Notes under the pieces: model-generated | The model's database searches: none | What the model was told of the DNA's origin: nothing | The model's input: only the letters and a program-made list of their open reading frames with translations | Position numbers and translations under genes: made by a program | In this document: piece by piece, positions 24,853 through 36,355 of the stretch | Layout: the number at the start of each line of letters is the position of its first letter | Position numbering within the stretch: position 1 is the stretch's first letter | Assembly (NCBI GenBank): GCA_964017155.1 | Contig: OZ024855.1 | Location: 54,656,785-54,720,784 of the forward strand | Reading direction: 5' to 3' | From: Oasisia sp. SBJ-2009 | Taxonomy: Eukaryota; Annelida; Polychaeta; Sabellida; Siboglinidae | DNA: 64,000 nt

Positions 24853-27838
24853 ACCGTCCAGTGTCCATTTTTAGCAAATAGATGAGTGAAATGCAGAAAT
24901 GAGTAGCGCTGCAATTCTTTTTCGTTCTGATGCACAATGTGTCAGAATGAACAAGTTTGTGAGGTTGTCTCACTTTATCTGTCTCCCTTCTGATTTACCT
25001 CTCCCCATCCCTTCCTTTAAAAATACTCAACATTTTCTCCCTTCCTCCCTGCTTGGCGGCCCCTCGCCCTCTCATTCTCCCACTCCCTCACTTTCTTTAT
25101 CCTCTACTATTTCCCTTCTCAGTGTTCATCTACACCCCGCTTCCTCCATACTTTCATCCACCAATCCTTTTCAACCCTCCCGTCATTCTAATTAAGCCGC
25201 AATTCGGTGCGGTCATGGGTAATTGCACATTCGACAAGAAGAGCGAAGCTACTTGTGCTATTCAAGGCAAACTTGTTTTGTCCGTGTGTAATACCTGTCA
25301 TGTTGCATTGTCAGTTTAACACAGACAATGCAATGCTTCACTGCCGTGGACATTCTTAGACTCCGACAATGGTATGCTATTGGTCCCGCGCAAGAACGCA
25401 CTGATTGACAACGTATAATTAGCAGCCCCTTTCGCGTTGAACATGACAGCTGCTACAAACAAATGACTTAAGCGTTCGATCGAAAGCATGGATTTGTCGA
25501 AATGCAGTAGTAGTCGAAATGCAGTTCTCCCGGTTTTCAGTACAAGACCAACGTCACGTGTTTATGGATGTTTCGTGTGCGCTCGGGGTGCAGCGTATCG
25601 CATGCTATTCGGCAACCAATGTGACGCTGTACGTGGTTTGACAGTTGGTCTCGAATGAGCTGCACATGTTGCAGTTTGGCAGTCATCAGACATTGGTATA
25701 TACAACTAGACGCCGAAAAAGAGAGCGACGATTGCTACAGACAATTGCTTTAAGGTAGGCTATGTATGTAATGTTGTTGTGTTATTTAGAACGGCAACTG
25801 TTGGTAGTACACTACATATATTGCCATGTGGTACAGTGTCGACATTCTGTATTGCTAACTTGCATAGTCAAACCTGCAAGGCATTACGGAAGACAAACAT
25901 CATCATCATTATACATAACTGTTAGCCTCGTTCTACTGTGAATATAATTACACAGATAATCCATTTCTCACTAATCAAAACATTATTTGGCAACATATTT
26001 GATATGTAATGAATGGATCCACTTGCTGATGTGCGTCGATATAAATCGTAGGTAAGCATTTTATTTATTTATACAATAAAATAACAAATAACTAATGTTT
26101 TAATCCACCTCGGTTTATTATCTTAAATTATGAATTCTCGTATATCAATGCGAGTTATATTATTCACTGTAGGATGTCCTGTATTATGTATCTGCATTAA
26201 AAAATAATGTCTTGTTTAATTTTATGAAGGATAAAACGACGGCGATGTGTGCGCCATATTGTTGCCAAACGTCCGCTTCCGCTTCCGAACCATGAATCTG
26301 CATAAGTCAACATTAATAATTATAGTTATGCATGTTGACATGTTTGATGTATCATATGATATAGCATGACATATAGGCGAAGTTTTAATGTAATGCTACA
26401 ACATACATAACGTCTTATATATCAGCTTACGTGTCTTACAAGTTGACACCACAATTTCGCCAGTTAAGGCTAGACACTGGTTTATAAGCAAATAAAATGG
26501 CTACCTTCATTGCAACTGAGTGTTCCGACCGCACGTGGCGGAAGGGGTTACCAGTGACGCTCATCCTATGGAGGTCACAACCGGTGTGGCGAACCGGGGT
26601 TTGGGCCAGGTAATTTCCCTCCCATAGGAACACTTTCGGCGGAAGTCGGTCAGTTGTGAGGGAGTAAGGATTGTGACCAACCGTGCCAGGGAACGTTATG
26701 AGGAGCAACCGATGAGGTATCTCTGGCCGAACTAGTTACATTAGATTGTACTACAGGCTATGTACACAGTGTCTCCCACTTCCTCATTCCCTCTTTTTTC
26801 TTTTTCAAAGTTTTCTTTAAAACAGTAAATATGTGACATTGACTGTTATTTTTAAGGTGTTAAGAAAAATATTAATTTAACTAAATTCAAGGCATGTTTA
26901 TTAACTTTAAAACACATTTTGTTTTGTTTTAATCGTACACAACATCTCAGCTTCACGTCAAGCTTTAGTTAATTTTTTGCACATACGGAAAACTATATTA
27001 TTGAAAGTTACACAAATGCTGGAACTATTTTAAATTGTGAAAGAGTTAATAGCATGCATTAAATCATAACTATTTTACTCAGAGTAAATAGCTCAGATGC
27101 AATCATTTTTACTATTTAAATATACTGCTATGTCTTTAATCGTCAATAACTAAATAAATGCAACTATGATTTGTTAACAACAATACGTTCAATGTATGTA
27201 TAAATAACTGCGATCATTTAATGTTAAGATTTTTGTTAACATTTGCTTGCGTTTATTTATACATGTATATGTTATGTACTATAACCTTTGGTTATACTCT
27301 TTTCCATGAGATATTCATTCATGTTAAATTAATATTTTTCTGAATACTTAAGAAACATAGTAAATAGAAATACTACTACCCAATCAGTATAATCGCGTAC
27401 ACACATCACCACACTTTCATACGTTTACACAACACGTGATAAAATACCTGCATCAATAAAACAAATATTAAAAAATTATGACATATTATCGAACATATCT
27501 TGAACTTACACATTTTCCTTTTTATTATATGAAACGTTGGATTTTGCACACATTCATAGTTATTTGACAAACATAGACAAATAGACTGCTCATACACACG
27601 CACACCTAACGAAAATTTATTGAAGATAACGATCTTGAAAATATGTTGGATATTGTTAGACGATGCAACATTTTCTGGTTTAATAACCGTCACTAAACAT
27701 TCATGCTTGTAGGACACAATTATACTCGTTTTGTAATTTTTCTGGCAAAAACATTCTTTGAAATTGGCTGTTGGGCAACCTTAGTGCCGCGATATGAAGT
27801 GCTCAAAACCACAATTAGCAGTCTTGTCCAGAAAAATC
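24853..27838. other. Intergenic, no gene seen
   Basis: CT-rich at 24970-25190 and A+T-rich beyond 26700. A slightly G+C-rich block at 26500-26720 has an open minus frame of 90 codons without recognised motifs. Nothing can be called. Confidence 0.55.
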
Positions 27839-28260
27839 AGTTTGCCCTGCTAAAAATTATTTACTACAGTTTACTATGGTAAACTTGGGTAAATCAGTAG
27901 TAAATCATAGTAAACCATGGTGTGTTATATTTTACCACGCTTTCACCATAGTAAATATGTACTTAGACATAGTAAACCGTAGTAACTTATAGTAATTCAT
28001 TGTAAACTACAGTATACTACGTTTTACTACGCTTTTACCATGGTAAATTCACATGAAGATATAATAAACTGTAGTGAACTGTAGTAAACCCATAGTAAGC
28101 TATAGTCAACCATATATAGTTTACAAATTTTTTCAATACTGTAAATTAATGGTAAGCATGATAAACCATGATATCACTGATTTAAATTAGTATATTTAAC
28201 TACATTTTGATAAATGAACATTAAACCATATAGTAAACCATGATATAATAAAAGTAATTT
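27839..28260. repeat. Region dense in AGTAAACCATAGTAAA / TTTACTATGGTTTACT motifs
   Basis: Degenerate units of about 10 bp, such as GTAAACCATAG, TTTACCATGGTAAA and TTTACTACG, occur on both strands throughout, making many small overlapping palindromes. Confidence 0.8.
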
Positions 28261-28309
28261 TATTTTTTTATTTTTTTTATTTTTAATTTAATTAATTTAA
28301 TTAATAAAG

Positions 28310-28367
28310 ACAGTACACGAACTGTAAAAGCATGCACATATGCATGCTTTTACAGTTCGTGTACTGT
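28310..28367. repeat. Perfect 27-bp inverted repeat with 4-base spacer
   Basis: 28310-28336 (ACAGTACACGAACTGTAAAA...) is the exact reverse complement of 28341-28367. The spacer is CATA. Confidence 0.97.
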
Positions 28368-28369
28368 TA

Positions 28370-28642
28370 ATTATGTATTCCTATCAGACCATGTATATTA
28401 ATTTTCTAACAATACGGTTGCAGTTAGAATACTGTGTTTTAACGCAAAAGCACTGTCAACTGTTTCTCTAAACCATTTTGTTCACTTGCACAGTTTAGGG
28501 AAATATCGGTTCACTGTTGTGTGTGGCAGGTTCATACCCTGCTGGTGTTCCTTATGCAAACACTACATGTTGTGTGCACACACATTGATTCCATTTCATA
28601 CGTTTAGCGATATTTTTGAATGAAAATTAAACTACTTATATC

Positions 28643-28692
<50 letters not shown>

Positions 28693-29037
28693 TGTACATA
28701 AGCATGAATGTGAATTCTTTCTTCATAACTGTCATGCATCTTGGTTGCCAAACAAAAAGGAATTAATATCCAACTCACACAAATAAGAGGGCAGTAGAAG
28801 AAGGCAGATAGCATGTTTCTCGCTACCAGCATCATACTGGTCAGTTCTACCAGGTCATCAAGTTAAGTACAAAAATTATAACTCTTGTTGAGGTTAGCAT
28901 AGCATATGCTGAAGACTGGAAAAATAGAAACTTCTATCCATCTTATCACCATTGGTTGAGTACATATTAAATATATATTACATAATATTAAATAATATAT
29001 ATATAAATATATATGTATATATAATATAATATATATA
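28370..29037. other. A+T-rich DNA with (AT)n
   Basis: (AT)n at 28647-28685 and AT-rich sequence at 28960-29037. No gene seen. Confidence 0.6.
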
Positions 29038-29313
29038 TGTCGCCATGGTGTGCATGGTCAACCAGACGGCACTGCTGGACACGTCGCGACAGGACAACGT
29101 GACCGCGGTGCCAGCTGACGATAGAGGCGTCGCTAGGATGTCCACAAGACCACACTGTCATGGTAAAGTTAATCTAGACTAGACTGAAGTATCTTATTCG
29201 TACGTCATCGAGCTCTGTAAATTATACGAAAATTTCATGTTAACAACTATTGATGTTGGAGACTGCGGCTAAGTTCCTGGTGGAATAATGTGAGCAGGAC
29301 ATAAGATCAATAG
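29038..29313 (+). pseudogene. Partial DNA-level copy of SLC17 exon 2 and intron 2
   Basis: This is near-identical to 8610-8880: the last 122 bases of exon 2, its donor GTAAAG, and about 145 bases of intron 2 up to the (GT)n tract. Because intron sequence is included, it arose by DNA duplication and not through mRNA. A 4-bp insertion (tgtc) in the coding part shifts the frame. It starts abruptly after an (AT)n tract and ends in a GT-rich tract, so both breakpoints lie at microsatellites. No other SLC17 exon is nearby. Confidence 0.93.
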
Positions 29314-29442
29314 GGTGTGTGTGTGTGAGTGTTGTGAGTGTTGTGAGTGTTGTGTGTGGTGTGTGTGGTGTGTGGTGTGTGTGGTGGGTGTGGTGTGTGT
29401 GTGGTGTGTGGTGTGTGTGGTGTGTGTGGTGTGTGTGTGTAC
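29313..29442. repeat. GT-rich tract
   Basis: GTGAGTGTT and GTGTGTGGT units directly following the SLC17 exon copy. Confidence 0.95.
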
Positions 29443-31090
29443 GTACGTGTACCCCACTACTCATAAATGCTGTGAGCACAGGCCGCCGACCATTTTCTCG
29501 ATTCTCCCTCAGTGTACCCCATCTGCTTTCCATCGTTTTCTGTCTGTCAAGTGGCCTTTGAAGTATGGCCGCGCTATACCTGTGCTATAGTGACTTACCT
29601 ACTGGACCTATAAGTGGACCTTTGTGTTCTCCCTACACTAAAAGACAATGTCCAATGTCACTGGTTGTTACGCTGTGTTCCAGTCACCTCGTCTTCACCA
29701 GTCATTTACTGGAGCAGCTCAGGAATTCACCAGTTCACCACTCGTGTTTAACCACTCGTGTTTACCACTCGTGTTTACCACATGATGAGGTGACTGGCAC
29801 GCAGTATTAGATCAGGTAACACCACTTGATTGCATTCCTAAAATGTTGGCATCAAATCAGACGTTGCTTGCCAATATCGTCGTGGTATGTTTAAATCAAG
29901 TGCTGTTTCTACATATATTAGGCGTTTCTGTCATTCCTTATATCTGTAAGAGGATACATTATGCTGTCGTTCATATTACTGGCTCCTCGGGACCTTGGGG
30001 CCCAATACAATACACACATATCACTCCTCTGAAATTCTGCATCCTATAGTAGGTCCCTCAAAACCTACCACTTCCATGCATCTAGTTTGAACATTGGGGT
30101 TCCTTCTAGACCGACGCGATCAATAACCCTGCACTTTATGTGAATCTGCACTTCACTGATGTCGTTTTTGTAAGTAATGATGATAATATCAGAATATAAA
30201 AGTCACTAAATATTGTAATGCAAACAACGTTTCATATGTTAAATAATTCTTTATTTTCTATGAACATTCTACACCAATACAGAATTTGAGCACGCTGGAC
30301 TTGAATATGGCTTTTACGGCTCACACTGACTTGAGCCACCTTTGGTCCCCACATATATACACCCTCAAGTTTGATAACCAAGATACATGTTTGCAAAGGT
30401 GGGCAAAATGCGCCAAAAATGGCAACAATGGCAGTGTTTAAGAGAGCCTTTAGAAGGTAACCTTGTGTTGGATTGCAAATGGTAGGATGTGGCATCTTCC
30501 TTATGAAACATGCGCCATGGAAAACTCATGAATCAAATGAAATAAATCCATTGTTACATTGGATGCCACAAACCCTGGATTTGTTCTGTGGAACGTCAGG
30601 TGCCTTCTGTGGCAGAAAGAGGACTGTGAAGATATGAGATCCTGTTTCACGATAACGTGAAAACTAATGAAATGGCATAAATTAAATGAGTACAGAATCT
30701 AGATTTTGGTGATAAATAAAGACCTGAGCATCTCGTTTTAGGGTCACACTGCAGTGTTACAGGTTACAGTGACAGCAGGGCTATCAGAGTAGGACAATAC
30801 GTAGCAAAGTTATGAATTATTAAAATGACCCATCCAACAAATTGAAATTTCAGATAGGCCATTATTATAAAGGTAAGGTATTTTTGTATCAAATCACTTT
30901 AGCGAGATACTAATTACAAATATTGTTTTTAAACTATGTAGTTGTTGTTTCCAAAATTACAACAACAAAACAACTGTAATCTAATGTATTTTGTTCTTAT
31001 ATCAATTCTGTGAAATGTGTCTTTTCAGTTTGCTGCATAAGAAACTCTTCCAGATATGTCCAGAAGTGACACATTAAAGCCGCAAGTCAA
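29443..31090. other. Intergenic, no gene seen
   Basis: Contains three copies of CCACTCGTGTTTA at 29740-29778. Otherwise nothing supported. Confidence 0.55.
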
Positions 31091-31109
31091 GCAGCATTGC
31101 ATCTCTTTT

Positions 31110-31600
31110 AGTGACACATCTACTGTCTGTGTCATCTTGTGTCATCTTGTGTCATGTTGTGTCATGTGTGTCAGTTCAACACTAGCTGCTGTAGAGAGGG
31201 ACTGATCTTTAGGTTCACTGACAGGGCGACATGTCTACGGTGTCGGTCGTATCTTGTCAGTGCAGTGGCTACCATGGCAACGAGCTGGCCCTATGTCATC
31301 ACTGACAGTGACATGTCAGGTTGTGTCGAGTGCAATCACGCCAGCTGCTGCGGAGAGGGGTTAGTTTTCAAGTGTCACCGACAGTGACACGTCAACTGTG
31401 TCACGTCATGTCACGTGTCACTGCAGTGGGTGTCACGGAGAGAGCCTGGTCCTCAGTTGTCACTGCCATGTAGCGGTTGGTGAGGAAATCGAAGCATTCG
31501 GTCGTCGTGAGAGCGTCAAAGACGTCCCCGACTGTCACCTCGTTGTCGTCTCTGAAAGTGGTGACACACAGATGACAAGAGAGATGTCAACACAGCACTG
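31110..31600. repeat. TGTCA/TGACA-rich degenerate repeat
   Basis: Opens with TTGTGTCATC units at 31133-31165. Segments starting TGTGTCAGTTCAACAC (31166) and TGTGTCGAGTGCAATCAC (31322) share the layout AGCTGCTG.GGAGAGGG. A third, shorter part begins near 31408. Many GTGACA/TGTCAC inverted pairs occur. Confidence 0.7.
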
Positions 31601-31619
31601 TCTGTAAACAATTATAAAC

Positions 31620-32430
31620 TGATACACCACTTTAGAAAGTGAAAGTATACATCTATGCATAGAGAAGAAATTAAACTGTAGCAAAAAAACATAAAATCAA
31701 TACACAACCTGCCAGTTTCAGTCATCACTATAGGCTTCAGACGACTCATGGACATTCAGATAAATACGAGAATTGCCAAATTTATGTAAACCCTTGATTA
31801 GATTTGATTATATTACGTGCAAAGAATCAGCCTGGATTTTTATGAACAAAAGATTTGTTTTTAAAGATGACAAATTACAGTCCTAATTATAATGACTGTT
31901 TTCATGAATCACAACCACTTTGTACAACATCGTATATTTTGAATGGGAAAACATGTGGTTGTGTTCTCAATGGTGAGAATGAACAAGCACCTTCTTCTGT
32001 GTTACTTTTAACTACAATTTTAATAGATATTTTATAATATCAAAGCACAATTTATACTTATTTATTATTTATATATTGTATATTCACACTCACTCAATCA
32101 CAAAATATAGCTTAGGCAGACCACTACATTATGAGAGATAGGTTACAATTATAACTTCAAAAACATACTTTCAAAGTCATAAAAACAACTATTTTTATTG
32201 GTACAAATAGTTATTCATATGATTATATTTATAGTTATGCTATGTAAAATAATAGTTCAAATTTAAAAATAAAATTTATTATTCACACTTTCACTGACTT
32301 GCTCATTTAACATCTGTCCAATACACTAGACCACATATCAAAGTACCTAATACAGGAAGCATTCCTTTTTACAAAACACAAGACCTGACACAATTTACTG
32401 ATTCTCTGTCATACTAGACAAGTGTTGTGC
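31620..32430. other. Downstream region of the minus-strand gene
   Basis: A+T-rich. The 3' UTR of the minus-strand gene probably ends around 32160-32290, where TTTATT motifs occur. Nothing else seen. Confidence 0.5.
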
Positions 32431-32502
32431 TTACAGTGGCTCCCTCTTGTAGTAGGAACAGACAGCAGCTCGCAAGAGGTGCTCGGCAAATGTCTTGACT
32501 GC
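32431..32502 (-). CDS. Minus-strand gene, last exon with stop
   Basis: The acceptor is tatgttttttcag and the exon enters in phase 0. It encodes 23 residues, AVKTFAEHLLRAAV then CSYYKREPL, and TAA. The intron before it (32503-35464) contains the 23-bp minisatellite and a SINE. Confidence 0.68.
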   Translation of the reverse strand, partial: AVKTFAEHLLRAAVCSYYKREPL

Positions 32503-35500
32503 CTGAAAAAACATAAAGCATAGTATCAAATAAACAGAACATTTAATGCGTCATATTTTGAAGACTGGTGCACAAAGCGATTACACTGAATGAGACATGT
32601 TTAATGATGTCTGTCAGTTCACACAATAATATAACTTTACATTACTCTGTTATATTCAAATAACAACATGAGCTACAACAAATGCTGCAGAAATTAGCTG
32701 ATGAAAGTGACAATCAGGGTCTGAAGATGAACAAGTCGAAGACAATTTTAGGTGATGATGGAAACCGACACACGACTATATGTCAACAACACTCAGATCG
32801 ACGGGACACTACGGCTGCACAATGATGATTCAAATTAATGAAAATACTCTTATTCAAATTAATGAAAATACTCCTAACAAGATCTCAAACATCTAGGGCA
32901 TTCAACAGAATTCACTTTGACCTTGTCCACTGTACCTGTCTCGCCAGGTACCTAACACCTAAACTACCCCGTACCTACCAGGGGGGTGTCTACACTTGTC
33001 CTCTCTCATTTTCCAAACTTTCGTCATTATTTATTGCTTTTTAGTATCGGCACTAATGTCTAACAAAATACCACCACGAGTTAAATCACTAGGAATAACA
33101 ATGGATAGAACTTGCACGTTAATGGGAAACATTGTACATGAGCAAAAGTTATCTTTTGACAGTTATTACAAACAATCGTTCGTGATTTTTTGCTCATTCT
33201 CTGCATTTGTTCAAACTGACGTAATCATTCTGATACTATGTTTGAGTCCAGCCATGTTGAATAACAAAATAACAAGGCAGAAGCAGAGAAACTATGTCCA
33301 CGGAGATGCAAAATATATATGAGATATTCCTTACATTCACACTGGTTATGGAGAGTGTCAGTAAAATGCCTGTGTGGCTGTGTCTATTGGTCACTCACCG
33401 TCCACACAGTGACCTCAGTGACACCTGCGTACGTACACTGTGGCTGCCCCAGTGTCAGCTCTACCGGCCCAAAGTGGACACCAATCTACAACAAAAGTGG
33501 ACACCAATCTATAAAAAAAATGGTCACCAATCTACAACAAAAATGGTCACCAATCTACAACAAAAATGGACACCAATCTACAACAAAAATGGTCACCAAT
33601 CTATAACAAAAGTGGACACCAATCTACAACAAAAGTGGACACCAATCTACAACAAAAGTGGACGCCAATCTACAACAAAAATGGACACCAATCTACAACA
33701 AAAGTGGACACCAATCTACAACAAAAGTGGACACCAATCTACAACAAAAGTGGACGCCAATCTACAACAAAAGTGGACACCAATCTACAACAAAAATGGA
33801 CACCAATCTACAACAAAAATGGACACCAATCTACAACAAAAGTGGACACCAATCTACAACAAAAGTGGACACCAATCTACAACAAAAGTGGACACCAATC
33901 TACAACAAAAGTGGACACCAATCTACAACAAAAGTGGACACCAATCTACAACAAAAATGGACACCAATCTACAACAAAAGTGGACACCAATCTACAACAA
34001 AAGTGGACACCAATCTACAACAAAAGTGGACACCAATCTACAACAAAAGTGGACACCAATCTACAACAAAAGTGGACACCAATCTACAACAATAGTGGAC
34101 ACCAATCTACAACAAAAGTGGACACCAATCTACAACAAAAGTGGATACCAATCTACAACAAAAGTGGACACCAATCTACAACAAAAATGGACGTCAATCT
34201 ACAACAAAATTTGACACCAATCCACAAACCAAGTATATTGATATCCGCTTTTGTTGTAGATTTGTGTGAAATATTGTATACTAGTGTTCATTTATGTTGT
34301 AGATTGGTGTCAACCAATTGGTGTCAACCAATCTACAACATAAGTGAACACTGGTATACAACAACATTTGACACCAATCTACAACAAAAGTGGATATCAA
34401 TATACAACCAAATTGGATACCAATCTAGTGATAAGATAGGATCATTGACAGTCCAACAATGCTAGTATCCTTTTAAGTGATCTGCTACTTTTTCTATGAA
34501 AAAGAAATCCTACTTTTAGTATTTAAAAAAAATGTGTCTTGTATATAGCGCAATATACAATCCTGAGGATTGCTCAAAGTGCTTTACACTTCACTCCCAG
34601 GAAGGCCTGTTCAATCAGACACCGTCTTGACTTCTCTGGGAAGCAACTAGGCACGCTTCAAATAATGCATGAAGACTATTCATACACAAGTATCCACCAC
34701 TGTCTACAGTCATGTACTCATTCACAGAGCTAAGTGCACTGTAGCAATGCACAGTGAATGAACTTGCCCAATGATTGATAACACAGCACATGATTTGAAC
34801 ACAGATTCTCTTAACTGACAGTCCAAAGATCTAGACGGTGCACCCCGAAATAATCATTAGACAATTTGTTGTAATCCTTCCTCTATAATGACACCTTTCT
34901 TCACGACAGTCTCTTATTGGTTTAGATGAGACTGTAGGATTGACAGATCTCTTCTGTCAGTCTTTATTCTCAGCCAGATATCAGTTTTGACAATCATCCT
35001 GCTGTTCGTGTTTTGCCTGCCGTCTTCAAATTACACTTGCTTCACTTATGGCGTTCGATTAGAATGATCCACTTCCTGATGTCTGACCTATAAAGGCCTT
35101 CTCCTGTGGTTCCTTGATTCACTTAACTGAGAATAAGTTAATTCTATACTTAATTTGGTTTTACCAGCCTCCAAATAGGACAGTCTTAAACACTCATAAC
35201 ACAATTATGCATCTAAATGACTGATATTGACTAACATTTCACAAAGAAGCTGGTTTTTTTGTATACTGCTTTAAAAATAAAAATGAGAAAATACCTCAGC
35301 GATGTATAACAATTTATTAACTGGGGACAGAAAAGCAAACATAAAATGGTACAAATACGTTGCAAAATGTATACACAAAATAAATGCTAAATTGTTTATC
35401 TAAAAAATCATCGAGAAACACATTCGTATGTGCCTGCTAATTTAATTCTATGTCACAGAAGTACCTGTTGCGCCATCTGGTGGATGAATTTGACCTCAGC

Positions 35501-36297
35501 AGAGGGCGCCACCGTCTCACTCGAGACGACGCTTGTGACAGGAGGGGTGGGACTGGTCGACTTCCCTCGCTTCTCTTCTGTATGTCGAGTAAAACACAAT
35601 CGTCATTATTAACAGTTCTTTCAAACATACAATTACATATTTAAACATTTCCCTTACCACTCACAGTTAGTGCAACAACATTCAACAATAAACTAAAGAA
35701 CTGGGAAGACGAAATACAAAATGTTCTAGTAAGAAATATAAAACATGAACGTCTTATGGATGCAATAGTATTTGTTATCGTCATACAAATGGTGGAGTAG
35801 CTCTCAAAATAATCACATTACTTGAGAAATGAGAAACAAAAGTTGTGAAAATTTATAAAAACAGATCTCATACAACTGAATACTGAGCAAATGTGTCTCT
35901 TCATAGAGTAACATAAACAATTGCTGTAAAATACAGACTGGAAGAAAGAGACCCATCGTACCAATGTCCTCCACGTCAATGTCAGGTTCGTCCGTGTTTG
36001 TAGTCAGTGAAGCGCCATCTATCAACTGCTGCAAGTCTCTACAGTGAGTGTAGCTGTCACATTTGCGAGGGCCAACATGTCGGCGTGACACTCGATGCAG
36101 GGTTCGCTGCGTCGCTGTGTGGTTGAGATACTGAGTTTGTAATAATGTATAATACTAGTATTGAAAACAGTGCCAATTAAATTATTTATGGCATTTCACA
36201 AGACATACTACACCAATGGAAAGTTGTAACACAGCAAAATTAAAATATATAATAATCATCAATAAATTAATACAAATAGATAACTAAATACTGTAAC

Positions 36298-36355
<58 letters not shown>

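Larger units (their letters stand above)
32503..35464 (-). other. Last intron of the minus-strand gene
   Basis: Contains a 24-bp direct duplication at 32833-32877, the 23-bp minisatellite, a hairpin and a SINE, all listed separately. Parts at 32510-33290 and 34860-35460 show no other feature. Confidence 0.6.

Noticed and set aside
26436..26708. 90-codon frame on the - strand
   Set aside because: G+C-richer patch without recognised motif, splice context or start context.
33294..34465. Repeat protein gene or CRISPR-like array
   Set aside because: Units are directly adjacent with no spacers and near-identical, so it is not CRISPR. All forward frames are open because of unit length, so open frame alone is no evidence for a gene.
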